Source: Burkholderia sp. Bp9142 (lineage in GTDB: Bacteria; Pseudomonadota; Gammaproteobacteria; Burkholderiales; Burkholderiaceae). From it: a stretch of 64,000 nucleotides of DNA. Each line of letters starts with the position of its first letter. Positions within the stretch are counted from its first letter, which is position 1. The notes beneath the pieces are model-generated. The model ran no database searches, was not told where the DNA came from, and saw only the letters and a program-made list of their open reading frames with translations. Made by a program: the position numbers and the translations under genes. Shown here one piece after another: positions 46,001-52,900 of the stretch. The stretch lies in contig NZ_QTPP01000016.1 in NCBI RefSeq assembly GCF_003853415.1, forward strand, positions 1 through 64,000, in the 5' to 3' direction.

Positions 46001-47663
46001 ATCGATTCAGGTTGACGGCGCGACACCCATCGTATTCGAAAGAAACGAGCGCGGACAGATCGTCGACGAACGCCTGGGTGACGCTGCACGACGAGAGTCG
46101 ACATATACATCGGATGGAGCGCTCGCGAAGCAAGTCATTTCCACTCATACCGGCGCGTTCTTTGTTGCCGAATACTTCCATGATGCAAAGGGCGAACTGA
46201 TCGAGAAGCGTGACAGGCGCGCCGGCATCGACCGATTTCAATACGATCCAGCAGGAAAAATCACGGCATACCTGGATCCGGCAGGGAGGATCCATCGGTT
46301 TTCCCATGATCTGGCAGGCAACCTGCTCGGAACTCAAGTTCGCGAAAGCACTGAGATGGGGGACGCCTTGCAGAGCAATGCCTGGTCTCGATACGGAAAT
46401 TACGACGGCTGCCACTATGCGTTCGACAGGGCGGGGCATCTCATCACCAAACGGAGTGCAGAACAAACGCTCATGCTGCGCTGGGATGGAGATGGATTAT
46501 TAACGGAGACGATCACCACACGCCACCCGACGATCGCCGGGCATGAGGCGATGACCTTCCGCGTCAATTACGAGTATGACGTGTTTCACCGACGTATCCG
46601 AAAGTCTACGTCTTTTTCGGGCCGGGGCCATGTGACCTCTCGGCACTGCCGCTTCTTCTGGGACGGGGATACGCTCATTGGCGAATCGGTGTCTGTGGAT
46701 GATGATGCCAGTTCGATTCGAGAATGGATCTGCTATCCCGGAACGTCCTGGCCACTTGCATCGACGCATTTATCCACCGCACAAAACCGGGCGGATTCGG
46801 CGCAGGTCGAGCCACAGCAATCCGTTACATCAGGTCCAGTCTGGCATTACTTCGACACGGCACCCAACGGTATGCCGATTCGCGCTATCGATTCGTCCGG
46901 GCAGATTGCATGGGAGGGCGATCATGCCAGCGGATGCGGTATCAACGCTGTCGCTTCGCCTGACGATGCGATTCAGCCGCTTCGACTGCAGGGGCAATAC
47001 TTCGACTCGGAAACGGGGCTGCACTATAATCGGAACCGCTACTACGATTGTCCCACTCGACAATTCATCAGTCCGGATCCCATCGGGCTTCTGGGGGGAC
47101 ACAATCTTTACGCGTATGCTCCGAATATCATTCGCTGGTCCGATCCCTCCGGCCTGGCTAACAATTTCGAACTGGTTCAGATACCGGGGTTTCTCTCGCA
47201 TCCGCTGGGAGAAATGGGAACGCAGTGGATGCGCGATGGATGGAACTCTGGAGATCCTCGTATCCGCGAGAGCATTCTTGAGGGCTACCAGAATTTTGGC
47301 GGAATATTACGGCCCGACGGCTCCTACGAATTTACGTTCAATGTTCCTGGAGGAGACCACACGGAAAACGCGCTGAACCTGAGTAGCGGCGGAACGCTTC
47401 TGTCCGAGCGTCGGCCTTGTTTCCAAAAGGCCAGAGGCGCCCTGGAACCGTGCGATACGCTGGTACGTCGCAGTCCGGTTGAACAGGTCATACATTTGTA
47501 TCGAGCCAACTACACTCAGAAGAGCTTGGATCAGGCGAAAAACAGATTAACAGTTGCACGTAACCGATTGATAGTGATGTTTCCCGACAAGCAAATTCCC
47601 ACTCGCTTTTCAAGCACTTTCCTGCGCAAGCTCAAACACTGGACATGTCCCGAAGGCGATTGA
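43080..47663 (+). CDS. PAAR-like/Rhs T6SS effector with unrecognised C-terminal tip
   Basis: 1527 residues. N-terminal ~280: PAAR-like start (HLDPVVGVDLHSVLVAPSPTP), a weakly hydrophobic helix near residue 55, and GRPVLVGGPPIVNMAALAKG near 222. Residues ~290-1355 form the Rhs cage with dozens of YD repeats (DRDGNISSITDERGNQTRYF type). The core ends with the paired motif DPIG ... DPSGLA (D1355), where Rhs proteins self-cleave. The last ~167 residues (1361-1527) are an independent tip of unknown family with a GDHTEN segment and Cys residues in RRPC and EPCDT. The 3' two-thirds is less GC-rich than the rest of the locus. No immunity gene follows. GGAG precedes the ATG. Confidence 0.93.
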   Translation: MGLPAVKHLDPVVGVDLHSVLVAPSPTPVFLPHPHIGFMLDLREYVNAALGVIGAIAFTIVQEKAVEYLEDHPDDAKKLDDTVNDVSGELQKLAKDPTVAQALKGAKTAGDIANAVGAGVGMGSIASRPIFVNGMLRATAGTHAFHAPALHFPLGESFAPPDPDPSNDAEAYMGSKTVLANNDPMAFLALPAMSCWAVGLEPPTHNGAHTKREHLSLPTSFMLPIPTGRPVLVGGPPIVNMAALAKGLFKAFRGSEWAKTLADKLHLKPGFLRCKVLGADPVDMTTGEVVTRQLDFSVSGRLILKWERCYASNDRYVGTTGFGWQTPADIRLELIRHDGAIGVVAYFPGQVTAFDMAPDDEGWSARVYDWQHGHALYRRSDRLVLRTREGITFEFPLPARWQLATARLDADTRIPLLLARIADCHDNAWEFERERDGALLRIVECEGHNATGRTIECDVSRDGADRLLTTLTLVDADRRTYRLVTYEHDYRKNLIAVVDAMAFPHLFSYDANHRMVRHASPRGTAFHYDYRQDDDEVWRVEHAWGDGGLLDYRFVYDTQHMETRATNSLGYTTILQLNERSMPVAEIDGLGGTTSYRYDAQGRTSSETDPLGRILSWEYDRFANLLVQKHQDGGVVRTEYDVEHRPICVTAQGGRQWRYQWSERGNLLAQTSPGQATSRYEYDLHGQLLSHTSPRGAVKQFSFDRDGNISSITDERGNQTRYFHDGRGNLVHIVSPSGQVSDYEYDRSGNLCRAAESSGREIRCSYDASGNLIRLSDSGGNVTEFEYSALGRPARQFMPDGSMIEYQYDLEGQLIAVVNELGQVYRLQRDALGRIVQEIDFWEQARHYEYDAADRLIRNTDALGRSIHYEVDVIGRVTQKRVPGAGNAGECRVETFRYDAHGCLVATECADSRIDFRYDEAGRLVRESHDDGFEIVHRYDWEGNRIERRTRMEVGGETVSRCVRYIYDLSGNVASIQVDGATPIVFERNERGQIVDERLGDAARRESTYTSDGALAKQVISTHTGAFFVAEYFHDAKGELIEKRDRRAGIDRFQYDPAGKITAYLDPAGRIHRFSHDLAGNLLGTQVRESTEMGDALQSNAWSRYGNYDGCHYAFDRAGHLITKRSAEQTLMLRWDGDGLLTETITTRHPTIAGHEAMTFRVNYEYDVFHRRIRKSTSFSGRGHVTSRHCRFFWDGDTLIGESVSVDDDASSIREWICYPGTSWPLASTHLSTAQNRADSAQVEPQQSVTSGPVWHYFDTAPNGMPIRAIDSSGQIAWEGDHASGCGINAVASPDDAIQPLRLQGQYFDSETGLHYNRNRYYDCPTRQFISPDPIGLLGGHNLYAYAPNIIRWSDPSGLANNFELVQIPGFLSHPLGEMGTQWMRDGWNSGDPRIRESILEGYQNFGGILRPDGSYEFTFNVPGGDHTENALNLSSGGTLLSERRPCFQKARGALEPCDTLVRRSPVEQVIHLYRANYTQKSLDQAKNRLTVARNRLIVMFPDKQIPTRFSSTFLRKLKHWTCPEGD

Positions 47664-47731
47664 GACAGAGTACGAAGCGCTCAAACAACTTGACATAACG
47701 TGAATTATCGAAGTTAAGTTTGTAGTAGCTT

Positions 47732-47768
47732 TTTAGAAATGTCGTGTTCTAGCCATTTAGAAATGTCG
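47732..47768. repeat. 13-bp direct repeat pair at an IS edge
   Basis: TTTAGAAATGTCG at 47732-47744 and again at 47756-47768, 24 bp apart. Closely spaced AT-rich repeats like these are found at the end of some ISNCY-type elements, and a transposase start follows about 50 bp downstream. The 47664-47820 gap holds no credible gene. Confidence 0.55.
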
Positions 47769-47820
47769 CGTTTGGACCTCGGTAAGCTTGCCGGCTCCCC
47801 GTCAGATCATGGAGCCGGCG

Positions 47821-48009
47821 ATGCACCGAACAGCACTGGTGACATTGAACATGCGAGAACTCGACCGTCTGAAGGTAATCCAGGCTGTAGTGGATTTGGG
47901 CCTGAGGCCTGGCCGCGCAGCCGAACGGCTCGGGCTGACGACGCGGCAGATCCGGCGATTGGTCGGTCAATTGCGTGAGCACGGGCCGCGACTGGGACGA
48001 TCACCATGA
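47821..48009 (+). pseudogene. truncated ISNCY-type transposase, N-terminus
   Basis: About 57 codons match the usual HTH start of ISNCY transposases: LNMRELDRLKVIQAVVDLG, GRAAERLGLTTRQIRRLVGQ, REHGP. The homology then stops abruptly near 47990, the frame runs into unrelated residues (RLGRSP) and terminates at 48009. The DDE catalytic body is absent, so the element is dead. A second, similar start begins inside the tail of this one. Confidence 0.7.
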
Positions 48010-48050
48010 CGATGCGTGAAGTGGATCGGCTGAAGGTCATTGAAGCGGTA
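48006..48050 (+). pseudogene. second truncated ISNCY-like transposase start
   Basis: MTMREVDRLKVIEAV repeats the first residues of the same transposase family (compare MRELDRLKVIQAV) with different codons, so it comes from a related but distinct element. After codon 15 the sequence becomes the antisense of a merR gene. It marks the exact breakpoint of an insertion or deletion. Confidence 0.6.
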
Positions 48051-48158
48051 GCCCGCGCCTGTTTTCGCCGCCGGCGCGAGCAGCCCCTCGCGCTCGTGAT
48101 AGCTCAGCGCATCGCGGCTCGTGCCCGACTCGACGGCCAGCTTGCCAATGGTCAGCAT
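48051..48158 (-). pseudogene. 5' fragment of a MerR-family regulator
   Basis: Leftward from ATG 48158, 36 codons match a MerR HTH: MLTIGKLAVESGTSRDALSY, HEREGLLAPAAKTGAGYR. At GYR the IS remnant replaces the rest, so the second wing helix, dimerisation coil and metal-binding part are missing. It is the second gene of a leftward unit behind the thioredoxin-like gene, with a MerR-type promoter at 48499-48526. It cannot encode a working regulator. Confidence 0.75.
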
Positions 48159-48162
48159 GGCG

Positions 48163-48426
48163 CTACGGCTGTCCGAGCCCTGCCGCCCGTAGACTCTGCT
48201 CTTCCACACCCCGGCCGGCACAGCAACTTGCGAGTTGTCCGTCGATCACCACGGCCGGCACTGAGCGGATGCCGAGCTGACGGGCGCGGTCCGCGACCTG
48301 CGCATCGTGCATATCGAGCACCAGTACCTCACATGACGGGCAGGCAAGCCGTCGTACCATCGCCACCGTGTCGTTGCAGACGGCGCAGCCTGCGCTGAAC
48401 ACTTCGACCCTACGTTTGGCGGTCAT
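48163..48426 (-). CDS. small thioredoxin/glutaredoxin-like protein
   Basis: 87 residues. VEVFSAGCAVCNDTVAMVRR gives a CxxC site at ~14-17 in a thioredoxin-like fold, and VPAVVIDGQLASCCAGRG supplies the cis-Pro and a second Cys pair. Proteins of this kind accompany MerR regulators in metal-response units and may shuttle thiols or bind metal. GGAGGTGAG precedes the ATG. The merR fragment starts 5 nt after its stop. Confidence 0.82.
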   Translation of the reverse strand: MTAKRRVEVFSAGCAVCNDTVAMVRRLACPSCEVLVLDMHDAQVADRARQLGIRSVPAVVIDGQLASCCAGRGVEEQSLRAAGLGQP

Positions 48427-48498
48427 TTCTCACCTCCGTGAACCGACCACGATGTCGGGAAGATGGTCCGATGAATTTCCCCCTAATCTACTTCACGA

Positions 48499-48526
48499 TT
48501 GACTCTGGAGCACACGCCAGGGTCAA
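48499..48526 (-). promoter_or_regulatory. MerR-type promoter/operator for the thioredoxin-merR unit
   Basis: Read leftward: TTGACCCTGG, an 8-nt centre, then CCAGAGTCAA. This is a long dyad starting in a -35 TTGACC, the layout of MerR-family (CueR/CadR/ZntR-like) promoters, in which the operator fills a 19-20-bp spacer. It is 73 bp upstream of the thioredoxin-like ATG. The likely cognate merR is truncated. Confidence 0.6.
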
Positions 48527-48536
48527 GGCCTGCAGC

Positions 48537-49019
48537 TCACTTTTCTGCCGGAGTCCGCTGGAGCCAGCGCGTGCGCACCACGTGATCGATCGATAGCAAT
48601 CCCGCGCCGCGGCACAGCAGCACGAGTAGCATCGCCGTCCATTGAATGTGGGTGGGCCAGGCCAGCGGATAGACGAAAATTTCGATCACCGCGGTCATGC
48701 CGATCAGCACCAGCGCGGCGGGTCGGGTAGCGAAGCCCAATACAAGGAGCAACGGCATACTGAGCTCGATCGACACGGCCATGTAGGCGGCGACGTCGGG
48801 CGGCAACAACGGTAACCGGTACTCGTCCGTAAAGAGCTGCAGGGCGGCGTCCCAGTTCGCGAGCTTGGTCATCGCCGAGTTCCAGAAGATGGTGGCCACC
48901 GCGATCCGCAGCGGAATGGCGAGCAGCCAGTAAGGGACGCGCTCGAGCATCTGCACGGCGCGCAGTAGCGCGTCGCCGGCGCTCGCCCAGGTATGGGCGG
49001 TTTGGGACAGGCGAGTCAT
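48537..49019 (-). CDS. DoxX-family membrane protein of the bufferin operon
   Basis: 160 residues with four hydrophobic helices: LLAIPLRIAVATIFWNSAMTKL near 32-53, VAAYMAVSIELSMPLLLVLGFA, PAALVLIGMTAVIEIFVYP and MLLVLLCRGAGLLSIDH. DoxX-like proteins are frequent partners of DUF692/DUF2063 (BufB/BufC) genes. A role in redox or metal handling at the inner membrane is inferred from that association. It overlaps bufC by 4 nt and is the last gene of the leftward operon bufA-bufB-bufC-doxX. Confidence 0.85.
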   Translation of the reverse strand: MTRLSQTAHTWASAGDALLRAVQMLERVPYWLLAIPLRIAVATIFWNSAMTKLANWDAALQLFTDEYRLPLLPPDVAAYMAVSIELSMPLLLVLGFATRPAALVLIGMTAVIEIFVYPLAWPTHIQWTAMLLVLLCRGAGLLSIDHVVRTRWLQRTPAEK

Positions 49020-49840
49020 GTCGGTGATCCTCCGTCGAACAGGCAGCCGTTCGCCGACTGCGACGCTTCAGCAAAACATCCGCGCGCGAGACAGGTAGCG
49101 ATCAGCGCGTGTCCGTCCGCTTCCGGAGCGGCCGCCAGTGCAGCACTCATCGCTTCGCCCGCGAAGAGCGCTGTGGTGATCCGCCATTCGGCAACACTCA
49201 AACGGAGCGTCTCCACACCTTCGGCCGTGCACTGCACGAGCAGGTGCACGGGCCCGTCTTCGAGCCGGATCGCGCGCAGGGCCGTATCGTCGTGCCCAAG
49301 CACGGCGCGCCAGATCGCATCGGCGGGAAAGTCGCAGCAGAGCAGCCGTGCAGCTGGATGGGGCCGCAACCGCAACTCGCCCAGCACGACGTCGTCGAGC
49401 CCCGCGAGGCGGGCAAGCTCGAGTATTGGATCGTCCGGCGCGTGAAGCGCGAGATTGACTTGCCATTCGAGGCGTGCAACGTCGCCCAGATACGGCAGCG
49501 AAGCGGCCTGCGGCATTCGCGCGAGAAACCCGGGAAACCGTGCGCCGTATTCGTCCAGCCACGCGCTATCCGGCGGCGCCGCACCGCAGAACAGGCGCGC
49601 GGCGCCGTCGAAGAATTCGGGGCCGACCAGACGCTGCACGGCCGGAAAGCTCAGGCGCAGCGCATTGGTCAGCACGCTCAGCGCCGTATTCCGGTAGATG
49701 TTCAGGCGCGCCTGTGGCGCCAGCCCATCGCCGAGCACCACGGCGGCGATGTCGTCATTCGCGTCGTGATCGGCATCGCGCAGCAGGTTGCGGCTGAAGA
49801 TATGTTGCAGTTCAGCGAGCGAAGGCGTGTGCGGTTTCAT
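49016..49840 (-). CDS. bufC: BufC-type MNIO partner protein (DUF2063)
   Basis: 274 residues. The N-terminal DUF2063 domain is recognisable: LQHIFSRNLL, LNIYRNTALSVLTNALRLSFPAVQRLVGPEFFDGAARLF, then DEYGARFPGFLARMP. BufC proteins bind the precursor peptide and present it to the MNIO enzyme BufB. The ATG at 49840 begins the domain; an upstream start would run through bufB. It overlaps bufB and doxX by 4 nt each, so the three are tightly coupled. Confidence 0.85.
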   Translation of the reverse strand: MKPHTPSLAELQHIFSRNLLRDADHDANDDIAAVVLGDGLAPQARLNIYRNTALSVLTNALRLSFPAVQRLVGPEFFDGAARLFCGAAPPDSAWLDEYGARFPGFLARMPQAASLPYLGDVARLEWQVNLALHAPDDPILELARLAGLDDVVLGELRLRPHPAARLLCCDFPADAIWRAVLGHDDTALRAIRLEDGPVHLLVQCTAEGVETLRLSVAEWRITTALFAGEAMSAALAAAPEADGHALIATCLARGCFAEASQSANGCLFDGGSPT

Positions 49841-50700
49841 TTCGAAAGCGCCTCCCGTAGCGAATCCGCGATGGCCGCTTCCTGGATCAGAACCTCGATC
49901 GGTGGCACGTCGGTATCCCATTCGATCAGCGTCGGCACCGGGCCAAAACGCCGCAGCGCCGCTTCGTAGAGTGTCCAGACAGCGGATGCGACGCGCGATC
50001 CATGATCGTCGATGCGCAGCGTCCGGCCGTTCTCGAGCCGCCTCGTGCTATGGCCGGCGAGATGGATTTCGCCGATCGCCGCCGGCGGCAGCGCAGCGAG
50101 ATAGGTCTGCGGATCCCAGCCATGATTACAAGCGCTGACGTAGATGTTGTTCACGTCGCAAAGCAGACCGCATCCTGTGCGCCTCGCGATTTCCGAAAGA
50201 AATTCCCACTCCGGAATGGTCGAGTGGACGTAGCGCAAATAGGTGGACGGGTTCTCCACCAGAATCGGCCGCCCGAGCGCGGCCTGAACCTGGTCCACAT
50301 GCCGGCACACGACCTCCAATGCCTCTTCGGTCATCGGCAAGGGCAGCAGGTCCGCCAGATAGCTGCCACCCACCGCGCTCCACGACACATGCTCGGAAAC
50401 CAGATCGGGCTCAAAGCGCCGCACTGCTGCACGCACCCGTGCGAGATGCCGGGCGTCCAGCCCGTCCGCGCTGCCGAGGGACAAGCCCACGCCATGTAGT
50501 GACAGCGGGTAATCGCGACGAATCGCGTCCAGGCATCGCGACGCCGTCCCGCCGCCCATGTAGTTCTCCGTGTGCACCTCGAACCATCCGACGGCTGGCC
50601 GCTCGTCAAGGACGGGCTGATGGTGCCGGAAGCGCAGCCCGACGCCCGCCCGGGCCGGAACCGGGCGCGGCGTCGGCTGATGCGGCACGGATACGCTCAT
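49837..50700 (-). CDS. bufB: MNIO-family peptide-modifying enzyme BufB (DUF692)
   Basis: 287 residues. Multinuclear non-haem iron oxygenase motifs appear in order: GWFEVHTENYMGGG, LSLHGVGLSLGS, LVSEHVSW, PILVENPSTY, GLLCDVNNIYVSACNHG, EIHLAGHS, IDDHGS, TLIEWDTDVPP. These supply the His, Glu, Asp and Asn ligands for the iron cluster. It should convert Cys residues of BufA into modified heterocycles. The ATG at 50700 lacks a good Shine-Dalgarno; a TTG at 50715, overlapping the bufA stop, could be used instead. Confidence 0.88.
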   Translation of the reverse strand: MSVSVPHQPTPRPVPARAGVGLRFRHHQPVLDERPAVGWFEVHTENYMGGGTASRCLDAIRRDYPLSLHGVGLSLGSADGLDARHLARVRAAVRRFEPDLVSEHVSWSAVGGSYLADLLPLPMTEEALEVVCRHVDQVQAALGRPILVENPSTYLRYVHSTIPEWEFLSEIARRTGCGLLCDVNNIYVSACNHGWDPQTYLAALPPAAIGEIHLAGHSTRRLENGRTLRIDDHGSRVASAVWTLYEAALRRFGPVPTLIEWDTDVPPIEVLIQEAAIADSLREALSK

Positions 50701-50711
50701 GATGCGGGTCG

Positions 50712-51032
50712 TCAACCGGCCTTGAGCTTGCCGCCGGCAATCTTGCTGCAGTCGCCGGCCGGCAGCAGCACGAATGACTTCGCATCACGGGCCTGCGTGG
50801 CTTGGCCCGCGCACGAATGCGCACCCTCGGCGCAGTCGTTCTTGGCGACCGCGTTCACGCCGTAGCATTTTTCCAGGTGGTTTTGTGCCATCCTGGCCAT
50901 GTTGTCCTTCACGACCTGAGGCATATTGCTCATATCCTTCATACCCTGCGCCTGTCCCGGAGTGGCTTGCATGGCAAGCGCGAGTCCGATCGCGGCGGAC
51001 AGGGAGGAAATGGCCGAAGCGGATTTACTCAT
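50712..51032 (-). CDS. bufA: bufferin precursor BufA1 (DUF2282)
   Basis: 106 residues: a signal peptide (hydrophobic SLSAAIGLALAMQ, cleavage near PGQAQG, residue ~29), then a core with four Cys at 56, 67, 74 and 95. The motifs are EKCYGV, NDCAEGAHSCAG and PAGDCSKIAGGK. The EGxHSCAG block is the hallmark of bufferin 1. In characterised relatives these Cys are converted by the MNIO enzyme and the exported peptide binds copper. AGGAG precedes the ATG. A SigF-type promoter lies 51 bp upstream, and the sigma factor gene diverges from it. Confidence 0.88.
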   Translation of the reverse strand: MSKSASAISSLSAAIGLALAMQATPGQAQGMKDMSNMPQVVKDNMARMAQNHLEKCYGVNAVAKNDCAEGAHSCAGQATQARDAKSFVLLPAGDCSKIAGGKLKAG

Positions 51033-51083
51033 GGTGTCTTCTCCTGATGTGGGGATCGCGCGATGCGCGACCTTGTCAGAAAA

Positions 51084-51109
51084 TTCGCTCTGCCGCGACT
51101 AAAGGTTAC
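51084..51109 (-). promoter_or_regulatory. sigma-F-type promoter of the bufferin operon
   Basis: On the minus strand GTAACC (51109-51104), a 16-bp spacer, then CGAA (51087-51084). This equals the GTAACC-N16-CGAA consensus I recall for Caulobacter sigma-F targets. It points at bufA, 51 bp from its ATG. No matching site is seen on the plus strand before sigF. Confidence 0.75.
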
Positions 51110-51162
51110 GCAGCGTGCCGGATAATTTGCTGCGCCGGACCTTGTAGCGGGATACCTTGGGA

Positions 51163-51813
51163 ATGACTGACGAAGAACGCCCTCGTGCAAAGCGTATCCG
51201 CCTGGTCCAGCCGGCGGCCGGGCCGGAAGTCGGCGGCGAACGGGCAGCGATCCGGGAGGATGGATCGCCCGACTGGTCGATGCTGATGGCGTGCGCACAG
51301 ATCGGAGACCGCGAAGCCTACCGCCGGCTGCTCGAGAGCATCGCCCCATACCTGAGGCGGCTCGCGGCGCGCCACGGCGTTCACCCCGACACCATTGAGG
51401 ACGTGGTGCAGGACATTCTGGTCACCCTCCATCAGGTGCGTCACACCTACGCGCCCGAGCGGCCGTTCGGGCCGTGGCTGGTGTCGATCGCGAGTCGCCG
51501 CATCGTCGATGCGCTGCGTCGCCAAGGCCGCGCCGCATCGCGCGAGATGCCGCTCGACCCCGACCACGAAACCTTGGCGGGTGACGGAGCGAATCTTATG
51601 GAAGAGGCGGCGGATGCGCAGGTGCTGCGCGACGCACTCGCCCGGTTGCCGCTGGGCCAGCGCGAGGCGATCCGGATGCTCAAACTCGAGGAGATGTCGT
51701 TGAAGGAAGCGGCCGTCGCGAGCGGCATGACGGTTGCCGCCTTGAAGGTCGCGGTCCATCGCGGGATCAAGACATTGCGCAAATTGCTGGTGAGAAAAGG
51801 GACAGGCGAATGA
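51163..51813 (+). CDS. sigF: ECF sigma factor, SigF-like
   Basis: 216 residues. Region 2 spans ~45-115 (YRRLLESIAPYLRRLAARHG, IEDVVQDILVTLHQVRHTY, PWLVSIASRRIVDALRRQGR). Region 4 spans ~145-205 (LARLPLGQREAIRMLKLEEM, SLKEAAVASGMTVAALKVAVHRG). The NrsF-like gene overlaps by ATGA, the arrangement of SigF/NrsF pairs that respond to heavy metals and control bufferin-type operons. The ATG at 51163 is preferred over a TTG two codons earlier. Confidence 0.88.
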   Translation: MTDEERPRAKRIRLVQPAAGPEVGGERAAIREDGSPDWSMLMACAQIGDREAYRRLLESIAPYLRRLAARHGVHPDTIEDVVQDILVTLHQVRHTYAPERPFGPWLVSIASRRIVDALRRQGRAASREMPLDPDHETLAGDGANLMEEAADAQVLRDALARLPLGQREAIRMLKLEEMSLKEAAVASGMTVAALKVAVHRGIKTLRKLLVRKGTGE

Positions 51814-52469
51814 AACGGTCGACCTCCGAGCTGATCGAATCGCTGGTGGCGGACAGCACGCCGGTCCGCCCGCTGCGCCGGCCGCTGTGGCGAGCGACTG
51901 GCTGGCTGGCGTTCGCGGCGCTGCTGCTCGTGGCCATCGCCGTCGCGCACGGCTTGCGACCGGATCTGTCGTTGAAGTTGCACGAGCACGTGTTCGTCAC
52001 CGGCATCGTGGCGGCTGCGGCAACAGGGATTCTGGCCGCCGTCGGCGCGTTCGTTGCGAGCGTGCCGGGACGCTCGCTGCGATGGGTGTTGCTGCCGTCG
52101 CCGGCCTTGCTCGTCTGGCTCTCGACGATCGGCTACGGTTGCCTGACCAATTGGGTCGAAATCGGCCCTGACGGCCTGTCGCCAGGTGAAACGGCCCGCT
52201 GCTTCGCGACGCTCGCGCTCACCGGCGTGCCGCTTTCGTTGACGCTGCTGATCATGCTGCGCCATGTCGCACGCCTCGCGCCGGTGCCGGTGGCCATGGC
52301 AGGAAGCCTGGCCGTCTCTGCGATGACGGCGGTGGCGCTGTCGCTCTATCATCCGCTCGACGCCACGATGATGCTTCTTGCGTGGAACGTCGGACTGACA
52401 ATCGCCCTGTTGATCGCGAGCGCATCGTACGGTGCGCAGTTGTTCCGTTGGGTCGGAGTGGGCGCGTGA
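51810..52469 (+). CDS. nrsF: NrsF-like membrane anti-sigma factor (DUF1109)
   Basis: 219 residues, six predicted membrane helices starting at residue ~31 (GWLAFAALLLVAIAVAHGL), with a short cytoplasmic N-terminus (STSELIESLVADSTPV RPLRRP region) that would bind the sigma factor. Two Cys, at 111 (GYGC) and 131 (ETARC), lie in the central part; conserved Cys of NrsF have been implicated in metal sensing. The start overlaps sigF by 4 nt. It should hold SigF inactive until metal stress. Confidence 0.85.
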   Translation: MKRSTSELIESLVADSTPVRPLRRPLWRATGWLAFAALLLVAIAVAHGLRPDLSLKLHEHVFVTGIVAAAATGILAAVGAFVASVPGRSLRWVLLPSPALLVWLSTIGYGCLTNWVEIGPDGLSPGETARCFATLALTGVPLSLTLLIMLRHVARLAPVPVAMAGSLAVSAMTAVALSLYHPLDATMMLLAWNVGLTIALLIASASYGAQLFRWVGVGA

Positions 52470-52560
52470 TTGACAGATGATTGTTCACACCGCGCTGAGC
52501 TACTCGGTACTACGCGAAGAGACCGGAACTGTGATTCGCCCCGTTACTATCTTCACGCCC

Positions 52561-52690
52561 TGAGCCACACCGGGTTTGGTGGAGGCTCCAACTCTTGAGA
52601 ATGGAGCCATGAACAAGAAGCCAAAAATGCCGCTGACGTACCTGCATTGACTTAAACCAACCAGCCTCCACGATTCCCGGCGCGGTTCGC
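52561..52690. mobile_element. ~130-bp IS-like remnant with inverted ends
   Basis: The left end from 52561 (TGAGCCACACCGGGTTTGGT, then GGAGGCTCC) is matched by an inverted, diverged copy at 52661-52687 (GGAGGCTGG on the other strand, about 19 of 27 positions). Between them lie GGAG-type sequence and a 13-codon ORF (MNKKPKMPLTYLH, 52611-52652) that looks like a transposase start cut short. The TGA-starting end suggests the IS3 family. It reads as an internally deleted, MITE-like element. The rest of the 52470-52900 gap shows nothing recognisable. Confidence 0.5.
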
Positions 52691-52900
52691 ATGCCTCGGC
52701 GAACTGATCCGACCGGCGGCCGCGACCATCGATAATTCAAGGAGCGCACGCCAGCCTGCCCGCTCCTGAACGCACGCGCCCTGCAACTTCAAATGCTGCC
52801 CGTCAACGCAACCTGGCCGGACAGCCGACGGGACATGCGACATCTGCATTGGGCTGGCTCGAGCACCGGATCCCGATCCTTCCAGCGCACACACGAGGCA

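Noticed and set aside
47160..47663. Firm assignment of the Rhs tip as a deaminase
   Set aside because: H-T-E and two Cys are present, but the Cys are 12 residues apart rather than in PCxxC, and the surrounding pattern does not match families I know.
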